From contig NZ_FCOC02000001.1 in assembly GCF_001544455.2 (NCBI RefSeq), positions 372,001 through 436,000 of the forward strand: DNA of 64,000 nt, given 5' to 3'. This DNA comes from Caballeronia sordidicola. Lineage in GTDB: Bacteria; Pseudomonadota; Gammaproteobacteria; Burkholderiales; Burkholderiaceae. Both the position numbers and the translations under genes were made by a program. Numbering within the stretch: position 1 is the first letter of the stretch; every line of letters starts with the position of its first letter. Shown here in pieces: positions 59,071-64,000 of this stretch. Under the pieces are notes generated by a model. The model ran no database searches. It was given only the letters and a program-made list of their open reading frames with translations, and had not been told where the DNA came from.

Positions 59071-60486
59071 TTACAGCGAGTAGTACATCTCGAATTCGAT
59101 CGGATGCACAGCCTGGCGATAGCGCTGCAATTCCGTCGTCTTCAGTTCGATATACGCGTCGAGCATCGAATCCGTGAACACGCCGCCCACCGTCAGGAAC
59201 TCGCGGTCAGCGTCGAGTGCGTCGAGCGCCTGATCCAGGCCGGCACACACGGTCGGGATCTTTGCATCTTCTTCCGGCGGCAGGTCGTACAGGTTCTTGT
59301 CCGCTGCTTCGCCCGGGTGAATCTTGTTCTGCACGCCGTCCAGACCGGCCATCATCAGCGCGGAGAAGCACAGGTACGGATTCGCCATCGGATCCGGGAA
59401 ACGCGTTTCAATGCGGCGGCCCTTCGGATTCGCCACGTGCGGAATGCGGATCGACGCCGAACGGTTCTTGGCCGAATAAGCCAGTTTCACCGGTGCTTCG
59501 AAGTGCGGAACGAGCCGCTTGTACGAGTTCGTCGACGGGTTCGTGATGGCGTTCAGTGCGCGCGCGTGCTTGATGATCCCGCCGATGTAGAACAGCGCGA
59601 ATTCCGACAGGCCTGCGTATCCGTCGCCGGCAAACAGGTTCTTGCCGTCCTTCCAGATCGACTGGTGAACGTGCATGCCCGAACCGTTGTCGCCAACGAT
59701 CGGCTTCGGCATGAACGTCGCCGTCTTGCCATAGGTGTGCGCCACATTCTGAACGATGTACTTCAGCCGTTGCGTCCAGTCAGCGCGCTGAACCAGCGTC
59801 GAGAATTTCGTGCCGATTTCGTTCTGGCCCTGGCCCGCCACTTCGTGGTGATGCACTTCGACCGGAATGCCGATCTGCTCGAGCAGCAGACACATTTCCG
59901 AACGGATGTCCTGGAACGTGTCGACCGGAGCGACCGGGAAGTAGCCGCCCTTCGTGCCTGGACGGTGACCGGTGTTGCCGCCTTCGAACTCCATCGACGA
60001 CGACCACGGCGCTTCTTCCGAACCGACCTTGACGAAGCAGCCCGACTGGTCCGCGCTCCAGCGCACCGAGTCGAAAATGAAGAATTCAGGTTCCGGACCG
60101 AAGAAAGCCGTGTCGCCCAGGCCCGAGCTCTTCAAATACGCTTCAGCGCGCTTCGCGAGCGAGCGCGGATCGCGTTCGTAACCCTTGCCATCCGACGGCT
60201 CGACGACGTCGCACGACATCACGAGCGTCGACTCTTCGTAGAACGGATCGACAAAAGCAGTATCCGCATCCGGCATCAACAGCATGTCCGACGCTTCAAT
60301 GCCCTTCCATCCGGCGATAGACGAACCGTCGAAAGCGTGGCCGCTTTCAAATTTGTCTTCGTCGAATGCCGAGACCGGCAGCGAAACGTGTTGTTCTTTA
60401 CCGCGCGTGTCGGTGAAACGGAAGTCGACAAACTTGACGTCCTCGTCCTTGACGAGTTGCATGACGTCGGCCACGGATTTGCTCAT
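59071..60486 (-). CDS. glnA: Glutamine synthetase, type I
   Basis: Ammonia-assimilating enzyme of 471 residues. GSI signatures: [33 protein letters not shown] and the adenylylation site NLYDLPPEE with its Tyr near 400, so it should be controlled by GlnE. An AGGAG ribosome site precedes the ATG at 60484-60486. A sigma-54 promoter and two NtrC-like sites lie upstream. Confidence 0.98.
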   Translation of the reverse strand: MSKSVADVMQLVKDEDVKFVDFRFTDTRGKEQHVSLPVSAFDEDKFESGHAFDGSSIAGWKGIEASDMLLMPDADTAFVDPFYEESTLVMSCDVVEPSDGKGYERDPRSLAKRAEAYLKSSGLGDTAFFGPEPEFFIFDSVRWSADQSGCFVKVGSEEAPWSSSMEFEGGNTGHRPGTKGGYFPVAPVDTFQDIRSEMCLLLEQIGIPVEVHHHEVAGQGQNEIGTKFSTLVQRADWTQRLKYIVQNVAHTYGKTATFMPKPIVGDNGSGMHVHQSIWKDGKNLFAGDGYAGLSEFALFYIGGIIKHARALNAITNPSTNSYKRLVPHFEAPVKLAYSAKNRSASIRIPHVANPKGRRIETRFPDPMANPYLCFSALMMAGLDGVQNKIHPGEAADKNLYDLPPEEDAKIPTVCAGLDQALDALDADREFLTVGGVFTDSMLDAYIELKTTELQRYRQAVHPIEFEMYYSL

Positions 60487-60563
60487 TACCTATCTCCTGA
60501 TTAACAAAATCGACGAACACTCATTCGCCGCCTAACCGATTCGAAACCATCGGTACAGTCAAA

Positions 60564-60580
60564 AGCAGCTTCCATGCCAA
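60564..60580 (-). promoter_or_regulatory. Sigma-54 promoter of glnA
   Basis: On the minus strand TTGGCATGGAAGCTGCT: -24 TGGCA and -12 TGC with the required GG-N10-GC spacing. Start of transcription would be near 60553, about 67 bases before the ATG. Confidence 0.75.
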
Positions 60581-60666
60581 ACGCACCATTATTGCGCTAA
60601 GCGATTGAAGCTGCGCGCTTTTTCGGGGACCCGAGATTGTCTTGGAATCCGTGCACTCGCCATAAC

Positions 60667-60681
60667 GCACCAATTTCGTGC
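60667..60681. promoter_or_regulatory. NtrC-like enhancer site 1
   Basis: GCACC-N5-CGTGC, 9 of 10 bases of the NtrC dyad GCACC-N5-GGTGC. It is about 120 bases upstream of the predicted glnA start. Confidence 0.7.
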
Positions 60682-60736
60682 ATGCAGCCGTGCGACCCAT
60701 AACGTTAGCACTGATTCAGGGCGATTCAAACTCTGC

Positions 60737-60751
60737 GCACCATGCTGATGC
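60737..60751. promoter_or_regulatory. NtrC-like enhancer site 2
   Basis: GCACC-N5-GATGC, again 9 of 10 bases of the dyad. Its centre is 70 bases from site 1, close to seven helical turns. Confidence 0.65.
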
Positions 60752-60817
60752 ATCTATCAACCAGTGATTGGCACGCTAGAATGCCTGATTAAAATGTCCG
60801 GTTGGAGACCTTCGTCC

Positions 60818-61282
60818 ATGAGCACACTCGAACAGTTGTATGCCAGAAGTACCGCCCGCGCAGTCGAGAACCAGCTTCCGTACGCTGGCGCTGTTCTTCC
60901 TGCCGAGGCCTTCGAACTACTGCAACTCGATCCTTCCGTACGCCTCGTCGACGTCCGCACACGCGCTGAATTAGACTGGGTCGGGCGACCCGCCATCGAC
61001 ACCGCCCAATACGCGCATATCGAGTGGATTCAATATCCGGGCTCTGTTCCCAACACCGCCTTTATTCAGCAGCTAGGCGAGCTCGCCGCGCCCGATACAC
61101 CGATTCTGTTTCTCTGCCGAAGTGCTGCACGCTCGAAGCTCGCAGCCATAGCTGCTCAAAAGGCAGGCTTCACAAAGGCATTCGACCTGCTCGAAGGCTT
61201 CGAGGGCGACAAGGATGGACAAGGTCACCGCAAGACCATTTCCGGATGGTGCTTTCGCGGCTTGCCCTGGCTCGGCGCATAA
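60818..61282 (+). CDS. Rhodanese-like sulfurtransferase
   Basis: 154-residue single-domain rhodanese. The CDC25-like fold is marked by LVDVRTRAELDWVGRP, and the active-site loop CRSAARS has the catalytic cysteine. The donor and acceptor are unknown. I used the ATG at 60818 with a GGAG ribosome site eight bases upstream; other in-frame starts at 60764 and 60794 overlap the regulatory region. It is divergent from glnA and shares its intergenic region. Confidence 0.88.
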   Translation: MSTLEQLYARSTARAVENQLPYAGAVLPAEAFELLQLDPSVRLVDVRTRAELDWVGRPAIDTAQYAHIEWIQYPGSVPNTAFIQQLGELAAPDTPILFLCRSAARSKLAAIAAQKAGFTKAFDLLEGFEGDKDGQGHRKTISGWCFRGLPWLGA

Positions 61283-61310
61283 GCGATATCGGCCGGACCG
61301 TCAGCAAGGC

Positions 61311-62123
61311 TTATTGCGCCGCGCCCGGCTCGACTTCCACTATCTCGCCGCCCAGCGCCGTTACGCCTTCGCGCAATCGTTCAAACGCCGCATTCGCCGT
61401 CTCCGGCTCACCCTTGACGCCCAGGTCGATATGGGCACGCCCAAACACGGCGCCGCGGGCGGTATCGCCTACGCTTGGCAAGCTGAAAACGCGCACGCCC
61501 GCGAAATCACGTTCGATGGATTCCATCAGCGGCGTAATCCGCGACTCCGGCAAGCCAAAAACGAACAAGGACCGCTCGACATAAGGCGTCGCATGATGCA
61601 ATTGGGCGTATTGGGTGTCGAGCACCCATTCGATCATGGGCCACGCCATGACCGGAAATCCAGGCACGAAATGGATATTGCCGACCGAGAAGCCTGGAAT
61701 GCGGTTGTAGCTGTTCGGAATGATGCTCGCGCCCTTCGGGAACGTGCCCATGTTCAACCGGTGCAGGTTGTCCGGCGCATTCAGGTCGGCGGGTTTGTCG
61801 CCGGCCGTTTCCCGGATGCGCGCACGGATCAGCTCCGCCGCTTCCGGATGCAATTCAAGCGGTACACCTAAGGCCGCAGCCGCGCACTGACGCGTATGGT
61901 CGTCGGGTGTGGCGCCAATACCGCCCGTCGAGAACACGATGTCGCCAGACGCAAACGCCCGCTTGAGCGTGGCCGTGATGCGTTCGCGGTCGTCGCCGAT
62001 GTATTCCGCCCAATCCAGCGACAATCCGCGCGCCGACAACAATTCGATAACTTTTGGCAGATGCTTGTCGGTTCTTCGCCCGGACAATATTTCGTCGCCA
62101 ATGATGATCACGCCAAAGCCCAT
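61311..62123 (-). CDS. MoaB/CinA N-terminal-type molybdopterin-binding protein
   Basis: 270-residue protein with the MoCF-type fold of the CinA N-terminal half. Motifs are GVIIIGDEILSGRRTDKH at the N-terminus and FSTGGIGATPDDHTRQ near 66. The C-terminal NMN-deamidase domain of full CinA is absent, which is common for this separate family. A GGGAG ribosome site precedes the ATG at 62121-62123. The EI24 gene stop lies 22 bases upstream on the same strand. Confidence 0.9.
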   Translation of the reverse strand: MGFGVIIIGDEILSGRRTDKHLPKVIELLSARGLSLDWAEYIGDDRERITATLKRAFASGDIVFSTGGIGATPDDHTRQCAAAALGVPLELHPEAAELIRARIRETAGDKPADLNAPDNLHRLNMGTFPKGASIIPNSYNRIPGFSVGNIHFVPGFPVMAWPMIEWVLDTQYAQLHHATPYVERSLFVFGLPESRITPLMESIERDFAGVRVFSLPSVGDTARGAVFGRAHIDLGVKGEPETANAAFERLREGVTALGGEIVEVEPGAAQ

Positions 62124-62145
62124 GAATGCTCCCTGATCTTAGAAA

Positions 62146-63003
62146 TTAGCCGGAAATTCGCAGCTCGGCGGGCGCGCTGGAACCGCTCAGCGGAGGCGAC
62201 GCGGACGTGGTTTCCGCCCGCAGGCGCTCAAGGGCGTGCAGACAATAGTGCCCAAACCAGAGCGCCGAAAAAACTAGAATGAATGCATAGATCCAGATCG
62301 TCGCCGCGGCCACGACCGGAAACAACGGCAACAGCCAGACCGACCAGGCCCACAGCATGGTTGGCAGAGACCCGAGCAAACCGCTGATCACGCCGATACC
62401 GAACAACGGCCAACGTGCGCGCCGCACAATAGCGCGCCGCTCTGTAGCGCTCGCGTGCAATGCGAGTGCGTCGTAAGTCATTACACGGTACGTAAGCCAT
62501 CCCCACAATACAGGCGGAATGATCGCGAAAAACGGCGGAATCAGCCAAAGCGGCAGCGTGACGATCAACAGTACGAGACAAACGACCGTGGTAATGACCG
62601 AATGCCCAAGACTGCCGTACCACGATCCGCCGCGCCGCATTTCAAGCGATGCGTATTGATGCCGTGTCAGTAACTTGATCACTGAAGGCATCGAAAGCGT
62701 CGCAATGAGCAACAAAATGGTCACGACGATCAACGGAATTGCCATGACCACGATAAAAAACGGCGCGATCACCGCATGCAGCGACGAAAAACCGACAGAG
62801 TCGAAAAGCCGGTACATGGCCGATGTAAGCGCCCAGCCGTCAAGCCAGTTACGCGCGGCACCCGTCAGCGTCTGCCAGAAAAACCATAGGACAGCGCCCC
62901 ATGCAACCGACGCCACGGCGAACGGCATGAAGGTAAGCCAAAGCATTCTCGGATGAAAAGCGTTCGCGAGAGCGCGCACGAACGAACGCAACAAGTCATT
63001 CAT
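62146..63003 (-). CDS. EI24-domain integral membrane protein
   Basis: 285-residue polytopic protein of the EI24/CysZ-like family. At least five hydrophobic segments are visible, including LWLTFMPFAVASVAWGAVLWFFW, an IVVMAIPLIVVTILLLI segment, and ILVFSALWFGHYCLHALE near the C-terminus. CysZ relatives transport sulfate, but general EI24 proteins have no fixed role. It is followed by the MoaB-like gene on the same strand. Confidence 0.85.
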   Translation of the reverse strand: MNDLLRSFVRALANAFHPRMLWLTFMPFAVASVAWGAVLWFFWQTLTGAARNWLDGWALTSAMYRLFDSVGFSSLHAVIAPFFIVVMAIPLIVVTILLLIATLSMPSVIKLLTRHQYASLEMRRGGSWYGSLGHSVITTVVCLVLLIVTLPLWLIPPFFAIIPPVLWGWLTYRVMTYDALALHASATERRAIVRRARWPLFGIGVISGLLGSLPTMLWAWSVWLLPLFPVVAAATIWIYAFILVFSALWFGHYCLHALERLRAETTSASPPLSGSSAPAELRISG

Positions 63004-63097
63004 GCAAAGGTCGTTTGAGATGGAAAGAAGACAGGATAAACCAGAGAGCGCATGACGCGCTGCTCGTCCGGATGGCTAACGCTGGACGGAAACGCAA

Positions 63098-63119
63098 TTC
63101 GCCGGCGAGAGCCGGCGAA
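63098..63119. repeat. GC-rich hairpin upstream of the EI24 gene
   Basis: 9-bp perfect stem (63098-63106 with 63111-63119), GAGA loop, between the sterol-desaturase and EI24 genes. No T run, so termination is doubtful. Confidence 0.5.
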
Positions 63120-63162
63120 CAAGACCTAATGCCTTACCGAGGGAGGCGCGATCAATCGGCAA

Positions 63163-64000
63163 TCAGACGGCAGCAGCGTCCGAATCCGAATTGGGAGCAC
63201 GAGTCGCGCGGTGCGACCTGATGCGCTCACCAATGCGTTTAAACGCGAGCAGATGTTGCGCGATGAAGCCATCGCCATAATCGCGCCCTGGGACGTCGGC
63301 CACCGGCAGCTGATCGCGAATGCCCGTGGGCTCGATATCGCGATTCCACGACACGCTTCGGAAAAGCATGTCCCACCACGGAAACAGTACGCCGAAGTTG
63401 CACCCGTACGTTGTGCCTTCGTGACCGTAGCCGATCGCATGATGCCGCCGGTGAAACGACGGGCTGACTAGGAGACGCTCGCCAAGCCACCCAAAATGCA
63501 CCCGGATGTTTGCGTGCTGGACACTTTGCATCAGGTTCGTGATCGCCAGGAGCACCACGAACTGCGACGGTTGCACGCCGATCACCAATGCGACTGCGGC
63601 AAAGAAACCCGCCTGCAGGATATTGTCGAGCAGATGGTTGCGGTCGTCGGTCCATAGCGACATTTTCTGCTGGCTATGGTGAACCGCATGCAATTCCCAC
63701 CAGATGCCGATCCGATGCTCCATCCGGTGATACCAATAACCGGCGAGATCGAGCACGAGCAGATAGATGAAGAACGCGACAATCGGCTGGGAGGTCACGC
63801 CCGGCCACAGATTATCGAGTTCGATATTGGAAATGTTGTGCAGCCGCAGCCAACTTTGAAAACTGTCGAAGAACGGCTGGAACGTGAAGAAGAAAAACAG
63901 GTTCAGGATGCCCAGCTTGACAATCCATGTGTACAGCGCGTCCACGCGAACGCCTTTGCGGTCCGGCCATTTTTCAGCGGGACGCAGCGCCTCCAGCGGC
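63163..64000 (-). CDS. Sterol desaturase / fatty acid hydroxylase family protein, 5' end cut
   Basis: Membrane di-iron oxygenase; the reading frame stays open to the right edge, so the true N-terminus lies outside. The His clusters of the family are HRMEHRIGIWWELHAVHHSQ, HANIRVH and SPSFHRRHHAIGYGHEG. Hydrophobic segments precede and separate them (LFFFFTFQPFF, IVAFFIYLLVLDLAGYWY). The substrate could be a sterol-like lipid, carotenoid or fatty acid. A GTG at 63943-63945 could be an internal start but the frame and sequence (LRPAEKWPDRKGVRV) look coding upstream of it. Confidence 0.88.
   Translation of the reverse strand, partial: PLEALRPAEKWPDRKGVRVDALYTWIVKLGILNLFFFFTFQPFFDSFQSWLRLHNISNIELDNLWPGVTSQPIVAFFIYLLVLDLAGYWYHRMEHRIGIWWELHAVHHSQQKMSLWTDDRNHLLDNILQAGFFAAVALVIGVQPSQFVVLLAITNLMQSVQHANIRVHFGWLGERLLVSPSFHRRHHAIGYGHEGTTYGCNFGVLFPWWDMLFRSVSWNRDIEPTGIRDQLPVADVPGRDYGDGFIAQHLLAFKRIGERIRSHRATRAPNSDSDAAAV

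Larger units (their letters stand above)
60487..60817. other. Divergent glnA / rhodanese regulatory region
   Basis: About 330 bases with no gene. It contains the glnA sigma-54 promoter (60564-60580) and two NtrC-like enhancers (60667-60681 and 60737-60751). Confidence 0.75.

Noticed and set aside
60768-60784. Sigma-54-like TTGGCACG sequence pointing toward the rhodanese gene
   Set aside because: Spacing between GG and GC is 11 bases instead of the required 10 and the -12 element is poor.
61311-62123. CinA missing its C-terminal domain considered as a truncation
   Set aside because: Stand-alone proteins with only the MoCF-type half are a normal family, and start, stop and ribosome site are intact.

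Overview
This 64 kb window is a stretch of chromosome from a beta-proteobacterium of the Burkholderiaceae, most like Burkholderia, Paraburkholderia or Caballeronia. The placement rests on high GC, on blocks such as pyrG-kdsA-DUF1330-eno-ftsB, comEC-tatD-lolD-lolC, recJ-prfB-lysS, LMW-PTP-iscRSUA-hscBA-fdx-iscX, aceE-aceF-lpdA and glnA-ntrB-ntrC, and on a phasin gene. It is mostly core housekeeping sequence. I see no rRNA, tRNA, CRISPR array, insertion sequence or prophage. Both edges cut genes: trpS on the left, a sterol-desaturase family gene on the right.

Layout. Positions 1-5.4 kb (minus strand) carry trpS, a site-2-protease-like M50 protein, yciO, the PHP nuclease rnm, an alpha/beta hydrolase and a DUF455 ferritin-like protein. 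5.7-7.7 kb (plus) carry a gamma carbonic anhydrase, hslO and a small lipoprotein. 7.8-12.7 kb (minus) is ftsB, eno, DUF1330, kdsA, pyrG. 12.9-20.2 kb (minus) is a hydrolase, comEC, tatD, lolD, lolC, interrupted by an AT-rich orphan methyltransferase on the plus strand. 20.5-27.9 kb (plus) has a HigBA-type toxin-antitoxin pair, an RpfE-like protein, recJ, prfB with its programmed frameshift, lysS and a glycine-zipper protein. 28-34.6 kb (minus) is a complete ISC iron-sulfur assembly operon with two IscR-like boxes in its promoter, preceded by a low-molecular-weight phosphatase gene. 34.7-39.6 kb is a mixed region with small secreted proteins, an IclR regulator, a PBP7-like endopeptidase, a probably frameshifted small membrane gene and a phasin with a good promoter flanked by repeats. 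39.8-46.6 kb (minus) is pyruvate dehydrogenase (aceE, aceF and an lpdA with two lipoyl domains). 46.9-53.7 kb (plus) is a PAS histidine kinase with a FixJ-like regulator, folD and an M3 oligopeptidase. 53.8-60.5 kb holds codA-like deaminase, xthA and the nitrogen block ntrC, ntrB, glnA. 60.8-64 kb holds a rhodanese, a CinA-N/MoaB-like protein, an EI24 protein and the sterol-desaturase fragment.

How the parts connect. The ISC operon makes Fe-S clusters and appears autoregulated by IscR. TrpS carries a C-x21-C-x6-C-x2-C array resembling the [4Fe-4S] motif of some tryptophanyl-tRNA synthetases, so it may be a client. glnA has a recognisable sigma-54 promoter with two NtrC-like enhancers exactly 70 bp apart, and NtrB/NtrC are encoded just downstream. 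The pyruvate dehydrogenase genes share nearly identical lipoyl-domain DNA, which suggests that domain copies have moved between aceF and lpdA.

No clearly new multi-gene system is visible. The most unusual loci are the methyltransferase insert between comEC and tatD, bracketed by a degenerate repeat of the tatD 3' end, the double-lipoyl lpdA, the TrpS cysteine array, and the repeats flanking the phasin promoter.
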